Made by a program: the position numbers and the translations under genes. The notes beneath the pieces are model-generated. The model saw only the letters and a list, made by a program, of their open reading frames with translations. It ran no database searches and was not told where the DNA came from. Positions 8,460 to 16,933 of a stretch of 64,000 bases of DNA are shown here, piece by piece. This DNA is from Streptomyces sp. NBC_00425. GTDB taxonomy: Bacteria > Actinomycetota > Actinomycetes > Streptomycetales > Streptomycetaceae. The DNA lies in assembly GCF_036030735.1 (NCBI RefSeq), contig NZ_CP107928.1, positions 2,666,001 through 2,730,000 on the forward strand, given 5' to 3'. The number at the start of each line of letters is the position of its first letter. The stretch's first letter is position 1.

Positions 8460-9794
8460 ATGAGCACCATCACCGCCGAGGAACTCTCGGCCACGACCCT
8501 GTTGCGGTTCGCCACCGCGGGCTCCGTCGACGACGGCAAGTCCACCCTGGTGGGCCGGCTGCTGCACGACTCCAAGTCGATCCTGAGCGACCAGCTGGAG
8601 GCCGTCGAGCGCGCCTCGGCGAGCCGCGGGCAGGAAGCGCCCGACCTGGCGCTCCTCACCGACGGGCTGCGCGCCGAGCGCGAGCAGGGCATCACCATCG
8701 ACGTGGCCTACCGCTACTTCGCCACGCCCAGGCGGCGGTTCATCCTGGCCGACACGCCGGGCCATGTGCAGTACACCCGCAACATGGTGACGGGCGCCTC
8801 CACTGCGGAGCTGACGGTGATCCTGGTCGACGCCCGCAACGGCGTCGTCGAGCAGACCCGCCGGCACGCGGCCATCGCGGCCCTGCTCCGGGTTCCGCAC
8901 GTCGTGCTCGCCGTCAACAAGATGGACCTGGTCGACTACCGGGAGCCGGTGTTCGCGGCGATCGCCGAGGAGTTCACGGCGTACGCGAGCGAGCTGGGCG
9001 TGCCCGAGGTGACCGCGATCCCGATCTCGGCGCTGGCCGGCGACAACGTGGTGGACCCGTCGGCCAACATGGACTGGTACGGCGGCCCGACGTTCCTGGA
9101 ACACCTGGAAAAGGTTCCGGTCAGTCACGACCTCGCGCACTGCCACGCCCGGCTGCCCGTCCAGTACGTGATCCGGCCGCAGACCGCCGAGCACCCGGAC
9201 TACCGGGGCTACGCGGGCCAGATCGCGGCGGGCACCTTCCGGGTCGGCGAGGCGGTGACCGTGCTGCCGTCCGGTCGCACGTCGACGATCTCCGGCATCG
9301 ACCTGCTGGGCGAGCCGGTGGACGTGGCGTGGACGACGCAGTCGGTGACCGTGCTGCTCGCGGACGACGTCGACGTCTCGCGCGGCGACCTGATCGTGCC
9401 CACCAAGGACGCGCCGGCCACCACCCAGGACGTCGAGGCGACCGTGTGCCATGTCGCCGACCAGCCGCTGACCGTCGGGCACCGGGTGCTGATCAAGCAC
9501 GGCACCCGCACCGTCAAGGCGATCGTGAAGGACATTCCGTCCCGTCTCACGCTCGACGACCTGTCCCTGCACCCGCACCCGGGACAGCTCGTCGCCAACG
9601 ACATCGGCCGGGTGAAGATCCGCACGGCACAACCGCTGCCGGTGGATTCCTACGCCGACTCGCGCCGTACCGGCTCGTTCATCCTGATCGACCCCGCCGA
9701 CGGCACGACGCTCACCGCGGGCATGGTCGGCGAGTCGTTCGCGTCGCCGGAGCCGGTCAAGGACGCCGCCGACGACGACGGCTGGGACTTCTGA
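8460..9794 (+). CDS. cysN: Sulfate adenylyltransferase subunit 1 (GTPase subunit)
   Basis: 444 residues. It couples GTP hydrolysis to APS formation by CysD. GTPase motifs are clear: GSVDDGKST at 21-29, DTPGH at 98-102 and NKMD at 153-156. EF-Tu-like beta-barrel domains follow. No CysC fusion is present at the C-terminus, in line with the separate cysC gene upstream. The start lies two bases after the cysD stop. About 235 bases separate it from the transporter genes; I see no strong terminator there, so the operon may read through. Confidence 0.95.
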   Translation: MSTITAEELSATTLLRFATAGSVDDGKSTLVGRLLHDSKSILSDQLEAVERASASRGQEAPDLALLTDGLRAEREQGITIDVAYRYFATPRRRFILADTPGHVQYTRNMVTGASTAELTVILVDARNGVVEQTRRHAAIAALLRVPHVVLAVNKMDLVDYREPVFAAIAEEFTAYASELGVPEVTAIPISALAGDNVVDPSANMDWYGGPTFLEHLEKVPVSHDLAHCHARLPVQYVIRPQTAEHPDYRGYAGQIAAGTFRVGEAVTVLPSGRTSTISGIDLLGEPVDVAWTTQSVTVLLADDVDVSRGDLIVPTKDAPATTQDVEATVCHVADQPLTVGHRVLIKHGTRTVKAIVKDIPSRLTLDDLSLHPHPGQLVANDIGRVKIRTAQPLPVDSYADSRRTGSFILIDPADGTTLTAGMVGESFASPEPVKDAADDDGWDF

Positions 9795-10030
9795 CCGTGG
9801 CCGCGACCGACGTCTACGCGACGTTCGCGAAGGAGGGCGGCCGGATCGGCAGCGGCGCCCTCGGCAGCGGGCAGGGCGGAGTCGCGCGATGTGCGGGCTG
9901 ACGTACGCGCACCGCCTGCGCGCCCGACCGCCCCGCCCGCCGTCGTGGAAACGACGAGAACCCTTTGCCGAGCTCCCGGCCACGACCTGAGAGACCGTGA
10001 CCGCCGGGCCGACGAGAGGAACCCCTCCCG

Positions 10031-11161
10031 GTGCCTGCCAGTCTCCCCACGTCACGGCTTCGCCGCGGCGTCGCGGCCCTAGCGGCCCTGCCCCTGCTCG
10101 CCCTCGCGGCCTGCGGCTACGGTTCGCAGGCCAAGGACGGCAACGCCGACGAGCGGGTCGCCGCCGGGGCGCAGAAGATCGACGGGCTCGACTCCGTGCG
10201 GATCGGTTACTTCGGCAACCTGACGCATGCGACCGCGCTGGTCGGCCGTGAGCAGGGCATCCTCCAGAAGGCACTGGGCGCCACCAAGGCGTCGTACGCG
10301 ACGTTCAACGCGGGCCCCTCGGAGATCGAGGCGCTGAACGCCGGTTCTCTCGACATCGGCTGGATCGGTCCGTCCCCGGCGATCAACGGGTACGCCAAGT
10401 CCCACGGCAAGAGCCTGCGCATCGTGGGGGGTTCGGCGTCCGGCGGGGTGAAGCTGGTGGTGAACCCGGACAAGGTCGCCTCGCTCGAGGACGTCAAGGG
10501 CAAGCGGATCGCGACGCCTCAGCTCGGAAACACGCAGGATGTGGCGTTTCTGAACTGGATCGCGAAGCAGGGCTGGACGGTGGACGCGCAGAGCGGCAAG
10601 GGTGACGTCACCGTCGTCCGCAGCGACAACAAGGTGACGCCGGACGCGTTCCGGTCGGGGTCGGTCGACGGCGCCTGGGTGCCGGAGCCGACCGCCTCGA
10701 AGCTGCTCGCCGAGGGCGGCAAGGTGCTGCTGGACGAGGCGTCGCTGTGGCCCGACAGGAAGTTCGTGATCACGAACGTCATCGTGTCGCAGAAGTTCCT
10801 CGAGCGGCACCCGAAGGTGGTGGAGGCCGTGCTGAAGGGCTCGGTGGAGACCAACAGGTGGATCGGCGCCAACCCGGCGAAGGCGAAGGCCGCGGCGAAC
10901 AGGCAGCTGGAGACGGACTCCGGCAAGGCACTGCCCGCCGACGTGCTGGACCCGGCGTGGCGGTCTATCCGGTTCACCGACGACCCGCTGGCGGCCACCC
11001 TCGGCGCCGAGGCGGCGCACGCGGTCGACGCGGGTCTGCTGGAAAAGCCCGACCTCGAGGGCGTCTACGACCTGACGATCCTGAACAAGGTCCTCGAGGC
11101 CGAGGGCGAGTCCGCTGTCGACGACGCCGGTCTGGGTGTCGACCGACCGAAGTCCCGATGA
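10031..11161 (+). CDS. ssuA: Substrate-binding lipoprotein of a sulfonate-type ABC transporter
   Basis: 376 residues, GTG start with GAGGAA about ten bases upstream. The N-terminus has a basic region, a hydrophobic core and a lipobox (LALAACG at about residues 21-27), so it is lipid-anchored outside the membrane. The body matches the SsuA/NitT/TauA periplasmic-binding fold (IGYFGNLTHATALV, later DIGWIGPSPAIN and VPEPTASKL). The ATPase and permease genes follow directly. The ligand is inferred as aliphatic sulfonate or sulfate from the cys operon context; nitrate or taurine cannot be excluded. Confidence 0.85.
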   Translation: MPASLPTSRLRRGVAALAALPLLALAACGYGSQAKDGNADERVAAGAQKIDGLDSVRIGYFGNLTHATALVGREQGILQKALGATKASYATFNAGPSEIEALNAGSLDIGWIGPSPAINGYAKSHGKSLRIVGGSASGGVKLVVNPDKVASLEDVKGKRIATPQLGNTQDVAFLNWIAKQGWTVDAQSGKGDVTVVRSDNKVTPDAFRSGSVDGAWVPEPTASKLLAEGGKVLLDEASLWPDRKFVITNVIVSQKFLERHPKVVEAVLKGSVETNRWIGANPAKAKAAANRQLETDSGKALPADVLDPAWRSIRFTDDPLAATLGAEAAHAVDAGLLEKPDLEGVYDLTILNKVLEAEGESAVDDAGLGVDRPKSR

Positions 11162-11181
11162 GTTCCCAGGAGGTGACGACC

Positions 11182-11970
11182 ATGGCCACGACCTTCGCCA
11201 AGGCCGCCGAGCCCACCGAGTCCGTGACGTACGCGGCACGCCTCGACCACGTCTCGAAGTCCTTCGCGGGTCCGGGCGGGCAGCAGCTCGTCCTGGACGA
11301 CATCACCCTCGACGTCGCGCCCGGCGAGTTCGTCACCCTGCTCGGGGCGTCGGGCTGCGGCAAGTCCACCCTGCTGAACCTGGTGGCCGGCCTCGACCGG
11401 CCCACCGTCGGGTCCATCACGACGAACGGCCGCCCGGCGCTGATGTTCCAGGAGCACGCGCTGTTCCCGTGGCTGACCGCGGGCAAGAACATCGAACTCG
11501 CCCTGAAGCTGCGAGGGGTCGCGAAGCCCGAGCGGCGCGGCAAGGCCGAGGAGCTGCTCGAGCTGGTCCGGCTGAAGGGCGCTTACGGAAAGCGTGTTCA
11601 CGAGCTTTCCGGCGGTATGCGGCAGCGGGTGGCGATGGCCCGCGCGCTGGCCCAGAAGAGCCAACTCCTGCTGATGGACGAGCCGTTCGCGGCGCTGGAC
11701 GCCATCACGCGGGACGTGCTGCACGACGAGCTCACCCGGATCTGGGAGGAGACGGGGCTGTCCGTCCTGTTCGTGACGCACAACGTGCGGGAGGCGGTGC
11801 GGCTCGCACAGCGCGTCGTCCTGCTGTCCTCCCGGCCGGGCCGGGTGGCGCGCGAGTGGACGGTGGACATCCCTCAGCCGCGCCGGATCGAGGACGCCCC
11901 GGTGGCGGAACTGTCCCTCGAGATCACCGAAGTCCTGCGTGGGGAGATCCGCCGTCATGGCCAGCACTGA
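11182..11970 (+). CDS. ssuB: ABC transporter ATP-binding protein (SsuB/TauB type)
   Basis: 262 residues. Walker A GASGCGKST at 55-63, signature LSGGM at 142-146, Walker B LLLMDEP at 162-168, followed by the D-loop. It powers import with the binding protein upstream and the permease downstream. ATG at 11182 is chosen because GGAGG lies eight bases before it; the in-frame ATG at 11158 overlaps the ssuA stop but has no ribosome binding site. The end overlaps the permease gene by 14 bases. Confidence 0.93.
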   Translation: MATTFAKAAEPTESVTYAARLDHVSKSFAGPGGQQLVLDDITLDVAPGEFVTLLGASGCGKSTLLNLVAGLDRPTVGSITTNGRPALMFQEHALFPWLTAGKNIELALKLRGVAKPERRGKAEELLELVRLKGAYGKRVHELSGGMRQRVAMARALAQKSQLLLMDEPFAALDAITRDVLHDELTRIWEETGLSVLFVTHNVREAVRLAQRVVLLSSRPGRVAREWTVDIPQPRRIEDAPVAELSLEITEVLRGEIRRHGQH

Positions 11971-12916
11971 GACGAAGACGACGGGAACGAAGACGACCGT
12001 GGGCGGGACGACCGGGACGAGGCCGACGGTGTCGGAGGGCACGGCGACGGAGGCGAACGCCACCGGGCTGGCCGGCGTGGAGGCGGGTCTCGACGCGCTG
12101 GACGTCGTCGCGCCCACCGCGCGGACGCCCTTGCGGCGGACCTTCGTCGACAAGATCCTGCCGCCGGTCGTCGCGACGGCGCTGCTGCTGGCCGTCTGGC
12201 AGATCACCTTCAAGACGGTCGACGACCCGACCAAGCTGGTGTCCCCGCTGGACGTCTGGCACACGCTCCGCCAGGCATGGCTCCAGGGCGAGCTGCTCGG
12301 CTACATCTGGACGAGCGTCTCCCGCGGACTGCTCGGCTTCGCGTTCGCCCTGACGATCGGCACCCCGCTGGGTCTGCTGGTGGCGCGGGTGAAGTTCGTG
12401 CGGGCGGCGATCGGGCCGATCCTGTCCGGCCTCCAGTCGCTGCCGTCGGTGGCGTGGGTGCCGCCGGCGGTGCTGTGGCTGGGTCTGAACAACTCGATGA
12501 TGTACGCGGTGATCCTGCTGGGCGCGGTGCCGTCCATCGCCAACGGGCTGGTCTCCGGGGTCGACCAGGTGTCGCCGCTGTTCCTGCGGGCGGGCCGCAC
12601 GATGGGGGCGACGGGGCTGAAGGGAACCGTGTACATCACGTTGCCGGCCGCGTTGCCGGGGTATGTGGCGGGTCTGAAGCAGGGCTGGGCGTTCTCGTGG
12701 CGTTCGCTGATGGCGGCGGAGATCATCGCCTCGTTCCCCGACCTCGGCGTCGGTCTCGGACAGTTGCTGGAGAACGGGCGCAACGCCAGTGACATGTCGA
12801 TGGTCTTCGAGGCGATCCTGCTCATCCTGTTCGTCGGCATCGCGATCGACCTGCTGATCTTCAGTCCGCTCGAGCGGTGGGTGCTGCGCAGCCGCGGCCT
12901 GCTGGTGAAGAGCTGA
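11957..12916 (+). CDS. ssuC: ABC transporter permease (SsuC/TauC type)
   Basis: 319 residues. About 65 polar, Thr-rich N-terminal residues precede the membrane part, which has about six hydrophobic segments and the EAA-loop region near GATGLKGTVYITLPAALPG. It forms the membrane channel of the sulfonate/sulfate importer. The ATG at 11957 lies inside the end of ssuB, with GGGGAGAT at 11941-11948 as ribosome binding site. The long Thr/Gly-rich N-terminal extension is unusual for the family; a start further in is possible but no better initiation site is seen. Confidence 0.9.
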   Translation: MASTETKTTGTKTTVGGTTGTRPTVSEGTATEANATGLAGVEAGLDALDVVAPTARTPLRRTFVDKILPPVVATALLLAVWQITFKTVDDPTKLVSPLDVWHTLRQAWLQGELLGYIWTSVSRGLLGFAFALTIGTPLGLLVARVKFVRAAIGPILSGLQSLPSVAWVPPAVLWLGLNNSMMYAVILLGAVPSIANGLVSGVDQVSPLFLRAGRTMGATGLKGTVYITLPAALPGYVAGLKQGWAFSWRSLMAAEIIASFPDLGVGLGQLLENGRNASDMSMVFEAILLILFVGIAIDLLIFSPLERWVLRSRGLLVKS

Positions 12917-12922
12917 CGTCCC

Positions 12923-13672
12923 ATGCACAAGAAGCCGGTTCTCCCCGCCCTGGTGGTCATCGCCCACGGCAGCCGTGATCCACGGCATGCCGCGACCGTC
13001 CACGCCCTGGTGCGGCGGGTGCGGTCGCTGCGGCCCGGGTTGCGTGTAGAGACCGGTTTCCTCGATTTCAACGTGCCGTCCGTGCACGGGGTGCTGGAAT
13101 CGCTGGCGGCGGACGGCGTCCGTGACGTCGTGGCGCTGCCGCTGCTGCTGACCCGCGCGTTCCATGCGAAGGCGGACGTCCCGGCGGTGCTGCGGGACGC
13201 GCCGCCGCAGTTGCGGATCAGGCAGGCCGAGGTGCTCGGCCCCTCGCCGTTGCTCCTCTCCGCGCTGGACCGGCGGCTGTACGAGGCGGGGCTGTCGCCC
13301 GCCGACAAGTCCTCGACCGGGGTCGTGCTGGCCTCGGCGGGGTCCTCCGACCCGGAGGCGATCGCAGTGATCGCAGATATCGCGCGGGAGTGGCGGCGCA
13401 CCGGTTGGTGTGCCGTGCGGCCTGCGTTCGCCTCCGCCTCTCTGCCGCGCACCGAGGACGCGGTCCGCGAACTGCGGGCGCTGGGGTGTGCGCGGGTCGC
13501 CGTCGCGCCGTACGTCCTGGCCCCCGGGTTCCTGCCGGACCGTATCGCGCGCGGAGCGACCGAGGCGGACGTCCTGGCCGGCGTGCTGGGCCCGGCGCCC
13601 GAGGTGGCCCGGGTGCTTCTGGAACGTTACGAAACAGCTCGGACCCCGGCTCTGGCTGCTGTGGGGGCGTGA
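12923..13672 (+). CDS. CbiX-type sirohydrochlorin chelatase
   Basis: 249 residues. The metal-binding N-terminal motif AHGSRDPRH is at about residues 14-22, and the protein has two similar halves as in long CbiX/SirB proteins. It inserts Fe2+ (or Co2+) into sirohydrochlorin. Its place at the end of the operon, six bases after ssuC, points to siroheme supply for the sulfite reductase 8 kb upstream. It is convergent with the DinB-like gene; GTGTGGC (13766-13772) and GCCACAC (13796-13802) could form a weak shared terminator. Confidence 0.85.
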   Translation: MHKKPVLPALVVIAHGSRDPRHAATVHALVRRVRSLRPGLRVETGFLDFNVPSVHGVLESLAADGVRDVVALPLLLTRAFHAKADVPAVLRDAPPQLRIRQAEVLGPSPLLLSALDRRLYEAGLSPADKSSTGVVLASAGSSDPEAIAVIADIAREWRRTGWCAVRPAFASASLPRTEDAVRELRALGCARVAVAPYVLAPGFLPDRIARGATEADVLAGVLGPAPEVARVLLERYETARTPALAAVGA

Positions 13673-13824
13673 GGAGGCGGAGCCGCGGCTGACGGGCCGC
13701 GGCCACAGCCGACGGGCAAGCGGCGGTCCGAGCCGGCGGACGGGCGGCTGCATGGGCCGGCGGGCGTGTGGCCCCTGGCGCTCGGCGAGGCCCCCGCCAC
13801 ACACGCCACGGGACGGACCGGCCG

Positions 13825-14424
13825 TCAGCCTTGCGTTCGGACGGTGCCCTGGCGCGGGTCGCGGCCGCTCGCCGCGAGCGCCCGTTCGAACACCGGCGCG
13901 TCCTGCGCCACCGGCACCGCCTGCGCGAAGCCGTCGTAGCGGCGGTAGAGGTCGCCGTGCCGTTCGACGACGTCGAGGACGAACCGGGCCGCGTCGTCGG
14001 AGAGCCGGAACTCCTGGCCGGTGGCGACCGCCACGTCCCACCCGTGCACCGCCGTCTCCTTGACGATCAGCGAGGCCACCTCGGCGGCGGGCATCGCGGC
14101 CGTCCCGAGGTCGATCTCCCCCTCCCACACGGCCGGGTGCGCCCACGCGGCGACGGCCCGGTCGAGCTGCTCGGCGTACGCCGTCGCCCAGTGCGGGTCG
14201 GCGGTGAAGTCGCGGCCGGTCAGGTCGTCGGGCAGCGGCTTGCGCAGGGCACGGTGCTCCAGGCCGTGGGAGGTGTACAGGACCCAGTGGTCGACCAGGG
14301 CGCGCAGGGTCCAGCCGGGGCAGTGCGTGGGGTCGTTCAGCCGTTCCGCGGGCACGCCTCGGGCGACGCGGGACGCCTCGGCGGCGCATTCGGACAGGTA
14401 CCGGTGGGTCTCGTCGTGCTTCAT
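13825..14424 (-). CDS. TIGR03086/DinB-like mycothiol-dependent metal-binding protein
   Basis: 199 residues. The motifs HCPGWTLRALVDHWV near residue 33 and KETAVHGWDVAVATG near residue 125 carry the histidines of the DinB/YfiT-like metal site found in mycothiol-dependent maleylpyruvate isomerase relatives. Such proteins are thought to catalyse mycothiol S-transfer in actinobacteria; the substrate is unknown. The start (14424) is the first ATG before the conserved MKHDETHRYL. It lies five bases downstream of the ketopantoate reductase-like gene on the same strand, so the two are probably co-transcribed. Confidence 0.8.
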   Translation of the reverse strand: MKHDETHRYLSECAAEASRVARGVPAERLNDPTHCPGWTLRALVDHWVLYTSHGLEHRALRKPLPDDLTGRDFTADPHWATAYAEQLDRAVAAWAHPAVWEGEIDLGTAAMPAAEVASLIVKETAVHGWDVAVATGQEFRLSDDAARFVLDVVERHGDLYRRYDGFAQAVPVAQDAPVFERALAASGRDPRQGTVRTQG

Positions 14425-14429
14425 GCCGC

Positions 14430-15473
14430 TCACGCTACGGAGCGGGGTCCCTGGGAATCTTGAAGAAACGCGACAGCTGTGTCGACCAGCGCGAGCAGGT
14501 CCGGCAGCGGCAGGGAACCGGGCGCCCGCCGCTCCCGGGCGAACTCGTTCGCAAGCCGTTGCAGCAACTCGTTCAGCGGGGTGGGCACGCCGTGCAGGCG
14601 GCCGAGGAGCACGATCTCGCCGTTGAGGTGGTCGGCCTCGATGGTCCCGGTGCCGCGGCTGAGGGACTGCCAGGAGGAGCCGCCGCCCCGTGGGGCGCCG
14701 TCGAGCGGGACCAGGGTGATCTTGTCGCTGCGTACGGCCCGCTCCTCGTCGGTGCTCGCATAGGGGATGCCGGCGGCGCGCAGCACGCTCTCGCCCTCGG
14801 CCCGCACGCGCGCGTACAGCGCATCGGCACGGGGGTCGCCGACCGGCCCGCTCACCGCTTCCAGGGCGTTGGCGAGGTTCGACAGGAGTTTGGCGTACTG
14901 CCAGCGGGAGACGTCCGGTACGACGGGCGCCTCGAAGCACGCCTTCTCCAGGTCGGCGGCGACACGGCGGACGGTGTCGTCGACGCCGTGCGGATGGCGG
15001 CCGAGGTGCAGGATGCCGGTGAGCGGGCTGCCCGCGGCGGCGACGACGCCGGGGTCGACATGGGTGGACGGCAGCCAGACGCACACGCCGTAGACGTGCC
15101 GGAAGCGGCGCAGTGCCAGTCGCGGGCTCTCCACGCCGTTCTGCGCGCAGAACAGCGGCAGTCGCTCGGCCGCGGTGGCGCCGCCCTCGACCGGGGCCGG
15201 GCCCCATGTCCGCAGGGCGGACTCGGCGTCCTGGGTCTTGACGGCGAGGACGAGGACGTCGTCGGCGCGCAGTGTGCCGAGGTCGGCCGGGCTCTCGACC
15301 ACGGGCAGCCGGAACGTCAGCAGGCCCTCCGGGACGCGCAGCCGCAGTCCTTGCTCCGCGAGCGCCGCCCGGTGCGGGCCGCGCGCCACCAGCACGACCT
15401 GCTGCCCGGCCTCCGCCAGCCTTCCGGCGATCGTGCCCCCGACCGCCCCTGCCCCGATGATGACGTAGCGCAT
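14430..15473 (-). CDS. 2-dehydropantoate 2-reductase family protein
   Basis: 347 residues. The NADP-binding GAGAVGG motif is at residues 7-13, and the PanE/ApbA catalytic Lys region appears as WQYAKLLSNLANALE. It would reduce ketopantoate to pantoate for coenzyme A synthesis; paralogues of unknown substrate are common, so panE is not certain. Upstream in an apparent two-gene unit with the DinB-like gene. The ATG at 15473 begins directly at the Rossmann strand (MRYVIIGAG). Confidence 0.82.
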   Translation of the reverse strand: MRYVIIGAGAVGGTIAGRLAEAGQQVVLVARGPHRAALAEQGLRLRVPEGLLTFRLPVVESPADLGTLRADDVLVLAVKTQDAESALRTWGPAPVEGGATAAERLPLFCAQNGVESPRLALRRFRHVYGVCVWLPSTHVDPGVVAAAGSPLTGILHLGRHPHGVDDTVRRVAADLEKACFEAPVVPDVSRWQYAKLLSNLANALEAVSGPVGDPRADALYARVRAEGESVLRAAGIPYASTDEERAVRSDKITLVPLDGAPRGGGSSWQSLSRGTGTIEADHLNGEIVLLGRLHGVPTPLNELLQRLANEFARERRAPGSLPLPDLLALVDTAVAFLQDSQGPRSVA

Positions 15474-15991
15474 GGGTCGAGCCTCGCACAGCCGTCCAGG
15501 TGCGCGGGCGGGATTCGCCGACGGGAGTGTGCCGACTCCCGCTGGTCAGGGGCCTGATGGTGAAAGCCCTGATGGTGCGGGGCCTGTTGGTGCAGGGTCC
15601 GGCGAGCGGCACACCCACAGACGCCTGTAGCCACCCCCGACGACGCCAGCCACGGCCACGGCCACTGCCACCCCGAGGGCCACGGCACGGCCACGATCGT
15701 CCTGACCCGGCCGGCTGCCCGGTGTCCACGCCGTACCGCCCGGTGTCCCCGCCGTACCGGCGACCCGGCCCACGCCGGGTGCGAGCCGCGCGCGAGCCGG
15801 ATGCGGGCCGCGCGGGCCGAGTGCGCCCCTGCCGCCACGAAGGCGGAGCCCCCGCCGTCCCTGACGCGCCCGGTCCACGGCCGCTGTCGATGCCCGGTCA
15901 CGGCAGTCGTCGGTGCCCCGTCACGACGGCCGTCGGTGTCCGAGCACGACCGCCGTCGGCCCCGCGTCACGGCTGCCGCCCGTCCCCCGGG
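15474..15991. other. 518-base gap with repetitive GC-rich sequence
   Basis: No gene I can support. Short direct repeats are visible: CTGATGGTG/CTGTTGGTG at 15552-15592, GCCACGGCCAC copies at 15650-15690, and CCGTACCGCCCGGTG/CCGTACCGGCG at 15730-15763. A reverse-strand frame at 15546-15878 codes for a hydrophobic Ala/Val/Gly stretch that could be one membrane helix, but the flanks are Arg/Pro-rich and look like chance translation. Confidence 0.4.
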
Positions 15992-16540
15992 TCAGGGCCG
16001 TGTCATCTCCACCAGCTTGAGGACGGTGTTCCAGTTGCGGGTGGTGGCGATCAGCCCCTTGTTCACGCGGGGCCTCGCGAGCTGCTCGGCGAGTCTGGAG
16101 CGGCCGAGGCCGACGGGGGTGTACAGGTACAAAACGCGGTCGCCGAGCCGGAATTCCTCGGGAAGGTGGGCGGCGCGGTCGATGCCGGCGAAGCGCTCCT
16201 CGTCGACGGGCCCGGAGAAGTAGGTGGCGTGGAGCTGCTTGGCCTCCAGTTCGGCGGCCGGGAAGGGGCAGGCGTCGGCGACGGCCCGCAGATAGGCGTG
16301 GGCGCGCACGAGCACGTCCACGGCGAAGCCGAAGCGCTTCTCGATCGCGGTCGTGAGCTCCGCGGCGAGGCTCTCCTCGTCCCCGCGGGTGCTGGAGAAG
16401 ACGGCCTGGCCGCTCTGGAGGTAGGTGCGCACGTCGCCGTGGCCGAGCTCCTCGAGCAGGGCGCGCAGGTCGGCCATGGGGAGCTTCCGGTTGCCGCCCA
16501 CGTTGATGCCGCGCAGCAGGGCCGCGTACGTCGTCGTCAT
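15992..16540 (-). CDS. DUF1697 domain protein
   Basis: 182 residues, full length for DUF1697. The characteristic start (YAALLRGINVGGNRKLPMADLR) and the YLQSGQAVF and NWNTVLKL segments are present. The family is conserved and soluble, with no known activity. It is divergent from the MMPL transporter gene; an 11-bp hairpin lies 18 bases upstream of its start. Confidence 0.88.
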   Translation of the reverse strand: MTTTYAALLRGINVGGNRKLPMADLRALLEELGHGDVRTYLQSGQAVFSSTRGDEESLAAELTTAIEKRFGFAVDVLVRAHAYLRAVADACPFPAAELEAKQLHATYFSGPVDEERFAGIDRAAHLPEEFRLGDRVLYLYTPVGLGRSRLAEQLARPRVNKGLIATTRNWNTVLKLVEMTRP

Positions 16541-16557
16541 CCGCTCAGCCTATGCGG

Positions 16558-16588
16558 CCGCCGTGCCCCGTGGGGGTGGGCACGGCGG
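16558..16588. repeat. Perfect 11-bp inverted repeat in a divergent intergenic region
   Basis: CCGCCGTGCCC at 16558-16568 and GGGCACGGCGG at 16578-16588, loop of nine bases. Both neighbouring genes start away from this site, so it does not end any gene seen here. It may be a 5'-UTR hairpin of the DUF1697 gene or an operator. The remaining 345 bases of this gap up to 16933 hold no gene; no clear promoter pair was found. Confidence 0.5.
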
Positions 16589-16933
16589 TCGCGGCCCGGA
16601 CGAGGGGCCGGGCGAAACTCTTGCCGATCGATGGCCGGCGGGGCAACCTCTGACGGACTTCTCCACAGGCCTGTGACGTGTTGAGCAAACTTTCGAAACG
16701 ACGATTGCGGTCTTCACCGGCGACCGCACCCTGATCGCCGTCCCCGAGACAGACCGATAGGTGTAAGGGGTCACTGTCCTACTCAGCGGTGAGACGCCGC
16801 GGTCCGAGGGGAGGACTCGCGTGCCCGGCACTTCACCGGGCAGCACGACGAGAGGGGTTTATCCAGGCCATACCTTCGAATCGGAAGGTGGCGGCAGGGG
16901 GCTTCCACCGCATCTCAAGAGGGCAGGCCCGTC

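Noticed and set aside
9797..9901. A 34-codon GTG frame after cysN
   Set aside because: Gly/Ala-rich translation, no ribosome binding site and no known counterpart; treated as intergenic.
15546..15878. A reverse-strand frame with one hydrophobic stretch
   Set aside because: Flanks are Arg/Pro/Gly repeats that follow the DNA repeats, and no initiation site stands out; not strong enough for a gene call.
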